DNA from: Paraburkholderia caribensis
GTDB taxonomy: Bacteria > Pseudomonadota > Gammaproteobacteria > Burkholderiales > Burkholderiaceae
Direction: 5' to 3'
Length of the DNA: 64,000 bases
Assembly: GCF_002902945.1 (NCBI RefSeq)
Contig: NZ_CP026101.1
Location: 496,001-560,000 of the forward strand
Under the pieces are notes generated by a model. That model ran no database searches, was not told where the DNA came from, and saw nothing but the letters and a program-made list of their open reading frames with translations. Each line of letters starts with the position of its first letter. Position 1 is the first letter of the stretch. Positions 52,149 through 59,876 of the stretch are shown in pieces. A program made the translations under genes and the position numbers.

Positions 52149-52898
52149 ATGCCGCTCTCCCCGCCAGTGTCCCGACAGTTGCGCCATCGCCGCGCAATCC
52201 GAGCGGACGCATACGAGCGTGAAGATGGCCTGTGGGATATCGAGGCATGCCTCACCGACGACAAGCCACGTGACGTGGCGCTTGCGTCGGGTGTCCGGCC
52301 GAACGGCTCGCCGATCCATGAACTCTGGCTCCGCATCACGATCGATCGCAAGCTCAATGTCGTCGACGCTGAAGCGTCGTCCGACTGGGTTCCGTATCCC
52401 GGTCTGTGTGAAGCCTCCAATCCCGCCTATCGCGCCCTCATCGGGCTCAATCTGTTGCAAAACTTTCGTCGCGATGCTGCCCGTTTGCTGGCCGGCACGA
52501 CAGGTTGCACGCATCTCACCGAGTTGTGCGCAGTTCTGCCGACTGCCGCCATCCAGGCGTTCGCGGGCGACGTGTGGAATACCGACAAAGGCAGGCCAGG
52601 AAGCGAGGAGCACGCAGGTTCACGCAGTGGATCGGCAGACGGTTCAACCCGAGGCACGCAGGGCAGCACGGGACAAGACGCCCAAGACAACGCTTCAAGC
52701 GGGCAAGCAAGCGAACAGGCGAGCGAGCAATCAAACGACAAACCGCCATTCCAGTTGGGCCGCTGCCATGCGCTGCGGTTCGACGGTGAGGCGGTGCGAC
52801 AGTTTTATCCGCGCTGGTACGGCCACGCGCCGCGTTCAGCGGATCGCGCGGATGCCGCACCCGACGGACAGGCCGTGAAGACGGCGCGTCCCGAGTAA
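52149..52898 (+). CDS. DUF2889-domain protein
   Basis: A 249-residue protein of unknown function. The DUF2889 domain spans the first ~145 residues ('RQLRHRRAIRADAYEREDGL', 'IEACLTDDKPRDV', 'ELWLRITIDRKLNVVDAEAS', 'YRALIGLNLLQNFRRDAARL', 'GCTHLTELCAVLPTAAIQAF'), holding several conserved His, Cys and Asp residues. Then comes a 55-residue Ser/Gly/Gln/Thr-rich insertion, and finally 'GRCHALRFDGEAVRQFYPRW', the usual C-terminus of the family. It lies between recX and sucC, a position kept in Burkholderia; its role is unknown. Confidence 0.85.
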   Translation: MPLSPPVSRQLRHRRAIRADAYEREDGLWDIEACLTDDKPRDVALASGVRPNGSPIHELWLRITIDRKLNVVDAEASSDWVPYPGLCEASNPAYRALIGLNLLQNFRRDAARLLAGTTGCTHLTELCAVLPTAAIQAFAGDVWNTDKGRPGSEEHAGSRSGSADGSTRGTQGSTGQDAQDNASSGQASEQASEQSNDKPPFQLGRCHALRFDGEAVRQFYPRWYGHAPRSADRADAAPDGQAVKTARPE

Positions 52899-52953
52899 GC
52901 GGTCCAGCCGGAAGCGAAGTTCAATCCAACTCTCAGACTGAAGGGAATCACGC

Positions 52954-54123
52954 ATGAAGATTCACGAGTACCAGGGTAAGGAAATCCTGCGGAAATTCGG
53001 AGTCGCGGTACCGCGCGGCAAGCCGGTCTTCTCGGTGGACGATGCGGTCAAGGCCGCTGAAGAGCTCGGCGGCCCGGTGTGGGTCGTCAAGGCTCAGATC
53101 CACGCGGGTGGCCGTGGCAAGGGTGGCGGCGTGAAGGTCGCGAAGTCGCTGGACCAGGTTCGCGAGTACTCGAACCAGATCCTCGGCATGCAACTCGTCA
53201 CGCACCAGACGGGCCCGGAAGGCCAGAAGGTGAATCGCCTGCTGATCGAAGAAGGCGCTGACATCAAGAAGGAACTGTATGTCGGTCTCGTGATCGATCG
53301 CGTTTCGCAAAAGATCGTCGTGATGGCGTCGAGCGAAGGCGGCATGGACGTCGAAGAAGTCGCGGAAAAGACGCCCGAGCTGATCCACAAGATCGCGGTC
53401 GATCCGTCGACGGGTCTGAAAGACGCCGAAGCAGACGATCTCGCGAAGAAGATCGGCGTGCCCGACGCATCGATCCCGCAAGCGCGCGCGATCCTGCAAG
53501 GCCTGTACAAGGCATTCTGGGAAACGGACGCATCGCTGGCCGAAATCAACCCGCTGATCCTGACGGGCGACGGCAAGGTTATCGCGCTGGACGCCAAGTT
53601 CAACTTCGATTCGAACGCACTGTTCCGTCATCCGGAAATCGTCGCTTACCGCGATCTGGACGAAGAAGATCCGGCTGAAGTCGAAGCGTCGAAGTTCGAT
53701 CTCGCGTACATCTCGCTCGACGGCAACATCGGCTGTCTGGTGAACGGCGCCGGTCTGGCGATGGCGACGATGGACACGATCAAGCTGTTCGGCGGCGAGC
53801 CGGCGAACTTCCTGGACGTCGGCGGTGGTGCGACGACCGAGAAGGTCACGGAAGCGTTCAAGCTGATGCTGAAGAACCCGAACCTGACGGCGATTCTCGT
53901 CAACATCTTCGGCGGCATCATGCGTTGCGACGTGATCGCGGAAGGCGTGATCGCGGCTTCGAAGGCGGTCGATCTGCAAGTGCCGCTCGTCGTGCGCATG
54001 AAGGGCACGAACGAAGACCTCGGCAAGAAGATGCTGGCCGACTCCGGCCTGCCGATCATCTCGGCAGACAGCATGGAAGAAGCTGCGCAGAAGGTTGTCG
54101 CGGCTGCCGCAGGCAAGGCCTGA
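52954..54123 (+). CDS. sucC: Succinyl-CoA synthetase (ADP-forming) beta subunit
   Basis: With SucD, interconverts succinyl-CoA and succinate with substrate-level phosphorylation in the TCA cycle. The 389-residue protein has an ATP-grasp domain ('MKIHEYQGKEILRKFGVAVP', 'WVVKAQIHAGGRGKGGGVKV', 'AEINPLILTGDGKVIALDAK') and a C-terminal CoA-ligase domain ('GGGATTEKVTEAFKLMLKNP', 'VNIFGGIMRCDVIAEGVIAA'). It starts 55 nt after the DUF2889 gene with AAGGGA upstream. Strong use of common codons is consistent with high expression. Confidence 0.98.
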   Translation: MKIHEYQGKEILRKFGVAVPRGKPVFSVDDAVKAAEELGGPVWVVKAQIHAGGRGKGGGVKVAKSLDQVREYSNQILGMQLVTHQTGPEGQKVNRLLIEEGADIKKELYVGLVIDRVSQKIVVMASSEGGMDVEEVAEKTPELIHKIAVDPSTGLKDAEADDLAKKIGVPDASIPQARAILQGLYKAFWETDASLAEINPLILTGDGKVIALDAKFNFDSNALFRHPEIVAYRDLDEEDPAEVEASKFDLAYISLDGNIGCLVNGAGLAMATMDTIKLFGGEPANFLDVGGGATTEKVTEAFKLMLKNPNLTAILVNIFGGIMRCDVIAEGVIAASKAVDLQVPLVVRMKGTNEDLGKKMLADSGLPIISADSMEEAAQKVVAAAAGKA

Positions 54124-54237
54124 TCGCCCCGGCGCATATCACCGGATTACGAATGGCGGCGCGCGAGCGTCGCGGGCAAACGCTATTTGCCGCGCGGGAC
54201 GCGTTGAGCGCGCCACCAAACGAACAGAGGTCAATAC

Positions 54238-55119
54238 ATGTCGATTCTGATCAACAAAGACACCAAGGTCATCACGCAGGGCATCACCGGCAAGACCGGT
54301 CAGTTCCACACGCGCGCATGCCGTGAATACGCAAACGGCCGCGAAGCATTCGTCGCGGGCGTGAACCCGAAGAAGGCTGGCGAAGACTTCGAAGGCATTC
54401 CTATCTACGCTAGCGTGAAGGAAGCCAAGGAAGAAACGGGCGCGACCGTCTCGGTCATCTACGTGCCGCCCGCAGGCGCCGCTGCTGCAATCTGGGAAGC
54501 CGTCGAAGCCGATCTCGATCTCGCGATCTGTATCACGGAAGGCATCCCCGTTCGCGACATGATCGAAGTCAAGGACCGTATGCGCCGCGAAGGCCGCAAG
54601 ACGTTGCTCCTCGGACCGAACTGCCCGGGCACGATCACGCCGGACGAACTGAAGATCGGCATCATGCCGGGTCACATCCACCGCAAGGGCCGCATCGGCG
54701 TCGTGTCGCGTTCGGGCACGCTGACGTATGAAGCAGTCGGCCAGCTGACGGCGATCGGCCTCGGCCAGTCGTCGGCAGTCGGTATCGGCGGCGACCCGAT
54801 CAACGGTCTGAAGCACATCGACGTCATGAAGATGTTCAACGACGATCCGGATACGGACGCCGTGATCATGATCGGCGAAATCGGCGGTCCGGACGAAGCG
54901 AACGCTGCGTACTGGATCAAGGACAACATGAAGAAGCCGGTGGTTGGCTTCATCGCCGGTGTCACGGCGCCTCCGGGCAAGCGCATGGGCCACGCCGGCG
55001 CGCTGATCTCGGGCGGTGCGGACACGGCAGATGCCAAGCTGGAAATCATGGACGCATGCGGTATCAAGGTCACGAAGAACCCGTCGGAAATGGCGCGTCT
55101 TCTGAAGGCGATGCTGTAA
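54238..55119 (+). CDS. sucD: Succinyl-CoA synthetase (ADP-forming) alpha subunit
   Basis: CoA-binding and phosphohistidine subunit. The 293-residue protein has 'ILINKDTKVITQGITGKTGQ', 'VNPKKAGEDFEGIPIYASVK', 'VYVPPAGAAAAIWEAVEADL'-type CoA fold, 'GLGQSSAVGIGGDPINGLKH' and the active-site histidine in 'GKRMGHAGALISGGADTADA'. It follows sucC by 114 nt and ends at a terminator at 55142. A firm call. Confidence 0.98.
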   Translation: MSILINKDTKVITQGITGKTGQFHTRACREYANGREAFVAGVNPKKAGEDFEGIPIYASVKEAKEETGATVSVIYVPPAGAAAAIWEAVEADLDLAICITEGIPVRDMIEVKDRMRREGRKTLLLGPNCPGTITPDELKIGIMPGHIHRKGRIGVVSRSGTLTYEAVGQLTAIGLGQSSAVGIGGDPINGLKHIDVMKMFNDDPDTDAVIMIGEIGGPDEANAAYWIKDNMKKPVVGFIAGVTAPPGKRMGHAGALISGGADTADAKLEIMDACGIKVTKNPSEMARLLKAML

Positions 55120-55141
55120 GAAGTGTTGCGATAAGCTCAAG

Positions 55142-55168
55142 AAACGTCGGCTATTGCTGACGTTTTTT
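55142..55168 (+). terminator. Rho-independent terminator after sucD
   Basis: AAACGTCGGC (55142-55151) / GCTGACGTTT (55156-55165) stem with TATT loop, followed by TTT. It lies 22 nt after the sucD stop. Confidence 0.85.
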
Positions 55169-55278
55169 GATACTCTTACGAAGGCCTTTCGTAAGACGCG
55201 ACGACAAGCGAGGGAGCGAGCAATTGCTGCCTCGCTTTTTGTTGCCGTTCGCTTTCGCTACCTTCTATCCTGCTTTCC

Positions 55279-56004
55279 ATGCTCGAATTCCTCACCACGC
55301 TCCATTGGGGCGCCGTCTTCCAGATCATCGTCATCGACATCCTGCTGGGTGGCGACAACGCAGTCGTGATCGCGCTCGCCTGCCGCAACCTCCCGCCCGC
55401 GCAGCGCACGAAAGGCGTGCTGTGGGGGACGCTGGGCGCAATCCTGTTGCGCGTCGCGCTGATTGCGTTTGCCGTCGCGCTGCTCGACGTGCCGTTGCTC
55501 AAGTTCGCGGGCGGCCTGTTGCTGCTGTGGATCGGCGTGCGCCTGCTCGCGCCCGCGCCCGATGCGCACGCGAATGTCAAACCCGCCGACAAGCTGGTCA
55601 CGGCCATCAAGACGATCATCGTGGCCGACGCCGTGATGAGCCTCGACAACGTGATCGCGATCGCGGGCGCTGCCGAGGCTGCCGAACCGCATCACCGCAT
55701 CGCCCTCGTCGTGTTCGGGCTGATCGTCAGCATTCCGCTGATCGTCTGGGGCAGCCAGCTCGTGCTCAAGCTTCTGGACCGTTACCCCGTCGTCATTACG
55801 CTGGGTGGCGCGCTGCTCGGCTGGATCGCGGGCGGGCTCATCGTCAACGACCCGGCGGGCGACCGTTGGCCCGTGCTCGATACGCCTGTTGCCGAGTACG
55901 GCATGAGCATCGCTTGCGCGCTGTTCGTCGTGATCCTCGGCTACGCGCTCAAGCGTCGCAACGCCAGCCGCATTGCGGGCAATACGCCGCCTGGAACGCA
56001 TTGA
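55279..56004 (+). CDS. TerC-family integral membrane protein
   Basis: A 241-residue protein with about seven membrane helices. The two conserved metal-binding motifs are present: 'IVIDILLGGDNAVVIALACR' in helix 1-2 and 'IIVADAVMSLDNVIAIAGAA' in the second half, as in YkoY/YjbE Mn exporters of the TerC superfamily. The loop after helix II ends with the basic 'CRNLPPAQRTKG'. Manganese export or metal loading of exported proteins is the likely role. The 159-nt upstream gap contains the sucD terminator and an imperfect palindrome (55175-55195). Its own terminator lies at 56091-56129. Confidence 0.92.
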   Translation: MLEFLTTLHWGAVFQIIVIDILLGGDNAVVIALACRNLPPAQRTKGVLWGTLGAILLRVALIAFAVALLDVPLLKFAGGLLLLWIGVRLLAPAPDAHANVKPADKLVTAIKTIIVADAVMSLDNVIAIAGAAEAAEPHHRIALVVFGLIVSIPLIVWGSQLVLKLLDRYPVVITLGGALLGWIAGGLIVNDPAGDRWPVLDTPVAEYGMSIACALFVVILGYALKRRNASRIAGNTPPGTH

Positions 56005-56090
56005 CCGCAGTCACTTTACCGATCCATCCGCCCGTGCACCATTAGCCATTCGGCCGACTGCCCGCGCGATTCGCGGCTCGCTACGATCGA

Positions 56091-56129
56091 AGCGCCTGTC
56101 CTGATTCCCGGGACAGGCGCTTTCGTTTT
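56091..56129 (+). terminator. Rho-independent terminator after terC
   Basis: GCGCCTGTCC (56092-56101) / GGACAGGCGC (56111-56120), a 10-bp perfect stem, followed by TTTCGTTTT. It sits just upstream of the pilin gene's ribosome site (AGGAG at 56131), which therefore needs a promoter within this short region or partial read-through. Confidence 0.88.
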
Positions 56130-56142
56130 GAGGAGTCTGCAG

Positions 56143-56760
56143 ATGACCGCTATCGTTGCCGTTGCTTCGTTGTCCACGTTTTGTGCGCCCTGGCTGCGCG
56201 CCCACGCGCCGCGCCCGCGGCTTGGCCCGCTCGCCCGCGTCAGGCGCTGGTGGGGCTTTACACTGATCGAACTGATGATCGTGCTGGCCATCGTCGGCGT
56301 GATCGCCGCGTATGCGATTCCCGCGTATCAGGACTATCTCGCGCGCAGCCGCGTCGGCGAAGGATTGTCGCTGGCGTCGGCGGCGCAGTTGACCGTCGGC
56401 GAGAACGCCGGCAGCGGCAACGCGTTTGGCAGCGGCTATACGTCGCCGCCCGCCACGCGCAACGTGCAGTCCATCCATATCGACGACGACACTGGCCAGA
56501 TTACCGTCGCGTTCACGGCGCGCGTGTCGGACGAAGGCGCGAACACCATCGTGTTCGTGCCGTCCGCGCCCGACAGCGCCGACACGCCCACAGCCCGCGT
56601 CGCGCTGACGAAAGGCGCGGCGCAGAAAGGGACCATCACGTGGGAATGCTTCGCAGGCGGCAAGGCTGCTTCGTCGTTGCCGGCTCCGGGAGCAGGACCG
56701 TTGCCCGCCGATGCACCGACCCTGCCGGGAAATCTCGCGCCGCCCGAATGCCGCAGCTAA
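56143..56760 (+). CDS. pilA: Type IV pilin-like protein with long leader
   Basis: A 205-residue pilin. The prepilin site is 'RRWWG-FTLIELMIVLAIVG' with Glu-5 after the cleavage glycine (residue 38), then the hydrophobic N-helix and 'YAIPAYQDYLARSRVGEGLS'. The globular domain ends in 'ITWECFAGGKAASSLP' ... 'APPECRS', whose two cysteines form the usual C-terminal disulphide loop. ATG 56143 follows AGGAG by seven bases; the leader of 38 residues is longer than usual. Pro/Ala/Ser-rich sequence near the C-terminus is a likely O-glycosylation target for PglL encoded downstream. A group II intron lies between the two genes. The symbol is by function. Confidence 0.88.
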   Translation: MTAIVAVASLSTFCAPWLRAHAPRPRLGPLARVRRWWGFTLIELMIVLAIVGVIAAYAIPAYQDYLARSRVGEGLSLASAAQLTVGENAGSGNAFGSGYTSPPATRNVQSIHIDDDTGQITVAFTARVSDEGANTIVFVPSAPDSADTPTARVALTKGAAQKGTITWECFAGGKAASSLPAPGAGPLPADAPTLPGNLAPPECRS

Positions 56761-56933
56761 GCTCGCGTGGGGATGTCACGACGTAAACCGGGCATGAGTC
56801 CGGCATGAGCCAGGTATAAACCGAACCCGCATCAAAGATCGCGGCAAAAGTTTCCATGCTGCGGCCGGATTCCGGGTTATTTCCGCCGAGCCGGCGCACA
56901 GCGTAAGGATTTTTTTGTATAGTGCGCCGGTTG

Positions 56934-59856
56934 GTGCGACACGCACGCTCGTGTCCGGGCAGTCCCAACGTAAGGGACATCGACTAGCGGTGTTTGGAGA
57001 CGTCTTTAAGAGTCTGACCAGCTGCGAAAAGTGCAATGTGGGCCTCACGAAGCCCGTTTGTCTCTGCACTTCTGTAACGACAGCGAACCCGGTGGGGTAT
57101 GCCGAGATCGCCAAAGCGATGTCCGGTCGTACGTCTCGCCGGCCATCGCATTGCATTGACCTGATTACCGTCAGGTTCCGCCCCGTCAGCGGCTTCATCT
57201 CCGCTGACAAAGCGGAGTTGGAGTATGTAATTCCCGCGCCTTCGGGCTAGGGGTTCGTTACGCGATACGAGCGAAAGCTCGGGGTGTCATTGTTCTACCT
57301 CGCCAGCGGTTTTGGGCGAGGGAGTGAACCTGCTGTACGACCAGCAGTAGCCTAGGAAGACATGCGTCATTGGCAACGGTGGGGTGTGAAGCTCTTCTGA
57401 CAACGTAGCCCCCGGAGGTTTCGGGCGGGCCGCTTCCGCGAGGAGACGGTCTGGAGACTCCCAGCAGCAAGGGGGTTGAGGAGCAAGGCTGGCTGATATG
57501 GTTAATGTAAGTGAACTGCTGATAAACCTCGTAAGCACTGAGGAGCCAAAGCTGCTTGAACATTGGGCTCTAACCAAAAGGTACGTGGCTGGTTAATCCG
57601 CTCAACCGTCGGATTACGTCGTCACTCAGCCACCGGGGAAGAGGCAGAACCTACGTCAGTCGTGTGACATGCCGGGAACGTGGTAAGCCTGTATGGTTGC
57701 CAGCGCGGTCAGGCTGGCAGGCGAACCGCAAGGGACGCTGTTGATTGTGCAGGTATGGGAGGACGGAAAAAGCGAATGCCGGGCTGTAATGGTCCGGATA
57801 GGGGTTGGGACATTACCCTACGCGATAAGCGGGCAGACTTCCGTCTGGTCTACCGTCGCAGGGCGGCTGACTACCCTCTGTAACTTGGTTAGATGCGGGC
57901 GCATGCGCCCGTATTGTGGTTTCTGTCCGAGATATGAGTGCATGCGCTCATATTGAGGTTTCTGTTGTTCCCCAGCGGGGTGTGTCTTCCCCGCTGGGGG
58001 AGATGCGCCTTCTGCCGGGGATCTAATCCAAGGTAGGAGAGCAGCATGAAAGTATCTGGTCGAAAGACCGGATCTGCGCTTTCCCACGCGCCTGACAACT
58101 GGCACGCCGTAGATTGGCGTCGGGTTGAACGGAACGTGCGAGGGATGCAGATTCGAATTGCGAAGGCGACGCGGGAAGGTGACTGGCGCAGGGTGAAAGC
58201 CCTGCAACGGATGCTGACCCGCACGTTGTCCGCAAAGTTGTATGCGGTGCGACGTGTTACGCAGAATCAGGGTGCGCGAACGGCTGGAGTCGATCGCGAG
58301 CTATGGGATTCGCCTGAGAGCCGATGGGAAGCCGTCGGCAGGTTGAAGCGGCTCGGGTATAGGCCTCTGCCTTTACGGAGGGTCTTTATCCCCAAGGCCA
58401 ATGGGAAGGAGCGCCCTTTGGGCATTCCGACCATGCGGGACAGGGCGATGCAAGCCCTGTATCTGCTGGCCTTGGAGCCGGTAGCAGAGTCGACGAGTGA
58501 CCCGAACTCTTATGGGTTCAGGCTTAACCGTTCGACGGCTGATGCCATGTCTCAGATTTTCGTTGTCATGGCCCGTCGCAGATCAGCGCAATGGGTACTT
58601 GAAGCGGACATCAAAGGATGCTTTGACCACATCAACCACAAGTGGTTGGAAAGCAATGTCCCGATGGACAGGGTGATCCTCCGCAAATGGTTGAAAGCTG
58701 GCCTGATTTACAAAGGGCAGCTGCAGGCGACGATGGCCGGTACGCCGCAGGGAGGCATCATCTCTCCGACGCTGGCAAACGTGACGTTGAACGGGCTGGA
58801 ACGTGAACTGATTGCGCGGCTCACTGCGAAATTTGGACTCGGGAAGGCGAAGAAGCTGAAAGTGAATGTGGTGCGATACGCGGACGACTTCGTCATTACC
58901 GGCGACTCGAAAGAGATACTGGAACGCGAAGTCAGGCCTTGGATAGAAGCCTTCCTTGAAGTGCGGGGATTGCAACTATCGGAGGAGAAGACACGGATCG
59001 TGCATATTGACGAAGGCTTTGATTTCCTTGGGTGGAACTTCCGGAAGTACTCGGGAACGCTACTCATCAAGCCAAGCAAGAAGAACGTGCAGACGTTCTA
59101 TCGCAAGGTGGCGGATACGATCAGCGGTCATAAGGCGGTCAAGCAGGAGGAGTTAATCCGCCTGCTCAATCCGATACTACGGGGCTGGGCGCAATATCAC
59201 TGCCCTGTAGTGGCCAAGCAGGCGTACAGCCGCATGGAGTCGTTGGTGTTTCAGCGGCTCTGGCGGTGGTCCAAGCGGCGGCATCCAAACAAGAACGCCG
59301 ACTGGGTGAGGCGGAAGTACTTTCACTCCGTTGGTAATCGGCATTGGGTGTTCGCTGCTCCTGTCATTCGCGAAGACGGTAGTAAGGGGCTGCTTGAGTT
59401 GTACCAAATCAGCGGTACGGAAATCAGGCGCCACAAGAAGGTCAAGGGGGAATTCAATCCCTTCGATCTCGTGTGGGAGCAGTACGGCGAGCATCTGCGG
59501 CAGGAGCGTATGTGGGATTCGATGCGCTACCGGAAGCAATGGGGTTCGCTGTATATGTCACAGAGCGGGCGGTGTGCGCACTGTGGCTGTGCCCTGACCG
59601 ACGAGACTGGCTGGCACGACCATCATCTGGAGTATCGGATGCATGGCGGTTCAGACGCTCTGTCGAACAGGGTTCTGCTTCACCCGGACTGCCACCGGCA
59701 AGTGCACGTTGGTAAACTTGTCGTAGCTAAGCCGGCTCCGTTGCTGCACTAACGGGGCTTTGTATAAGAACTATGTAGGCTCGAGCCGTATGCGGGGAAA
59801 CTCGCACGTACGGTTCCTAGGGGGCCCCTCTTCCGCAAGGAAGGGGGGCTACCCTA
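56934..59856 (+). mobile_element. Complete group II intron between pilA and pglL
   Basis: The 5' end GTGCGACACGCACGCTCG (56934) is a typical bacterial group II start. A 1.1-kb ribozyme region (domains I-III and part of IV) precedes the intron-encoded protein. Domain V is at 59783-59816: GAGCCGTATGCGGGGAAACT onward, with the AGC triad, GAAA tetraloop and closing CGGTTC. Domain VI follows, a long GC-rich hairpin with an unpaired A near CTACCCTAC; the 3' end is taken at 59856. The 5' exon ends ...GCGCCGGTTG, after an inverted repeat CCGGCGCAC / GTGCGCCGG (56891-56930). It is in the sense orientation to pilA and pglL, so splicing would restore the transcript. Exact ends are estimates. Confidence 0.9.
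58046..59752 (+). CDS. ltrA: Group II intron reverse transcriptase/maturase with HNH endonuclease
   Basis: A 568-residue intron-encoded protein with all domains intact. The N-terminal RVT_N region ('WRRVERNVRGMQIRIAKATR') is followed by the RT domain ('KANGKERPLGIPTMRDRAMQ', 'LEADIKGCFDHINHKWLESN', 'AGTPQGGIISPTLANVTLNG') with the catalytic 'YADD' at residues 278-281, the X/maturase domain ('LIRLLNPILRGWAQYHCPVV'), a DNA-binding region, and an HNH nuclease at about 512-555 ('CAHCG', 'WHDHHLEYRMHGGSDAL', 'NRVLLHPDCHRQVH'). It lies in domain IV of the intron; AGGAG at 58033 supports the start. Because YADD and HNH are both complete the intron appears capable of retrohoming. Confidence 0.96.
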   Translation: MKVSGRKTGSALSHAPDNWHAVDWRRVERNVRGMQIRIAKATREGDWRRVKALQRMLTRTLSAKLYAVRRVTQNQGARTAGVDRELWDSPESRWEAVGRLKRLGYRPLPLRRVFIPKANGKERPLGIPTMRDRAMQALYLLALEPVAESTSDPNSYGFRLNRSTADAMSQIFVVMARRRSAQWVLEADIKGCFDHINHKWLESNVPMDRVILRKWLKAGLIYKGQLQATMAGTPQGGIISPTLANVTLNGLERELIARLTAKFGLGKAKKLKVNVVRYADDFVITGDSKEILEREVRPWIEAFLEVRGLQLSEEKTRIVHIDEGFDFLGWNFRKYSGTLLIKPSKKNVQTFYRKVADTISGHKAVKQEELIRLLNPILRGWAQYHCPVVAKQAYSRMESLVFQRLWRWSKRRHPNKNADWVRRKYFHSVGNRHWVFAAPVIREDGSKGLLELYQISGTEIRRHKKVKGEFNPFDLVWEQYGEHLRQERMWDSMRYRKQWGSLYMSQSGRCAHCGCALTDETGWHDHHLEYRMHGGSDALSNRVLLHPDCHRQVHVGKLVVAKPAPLLH

Positions 59857-59876
59857 CCTGACGTCCCCGGTTACTC

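Noticed and set aside
58046..59752. Reverse transcriptase as part of a retron or diversity-generating retroelement
   Set aside because: The protein has maturase and HNH domains and is flanked by group II ribozyme structure including domain V; there is no msr/msd or variable-repeat/template-repeat pair.
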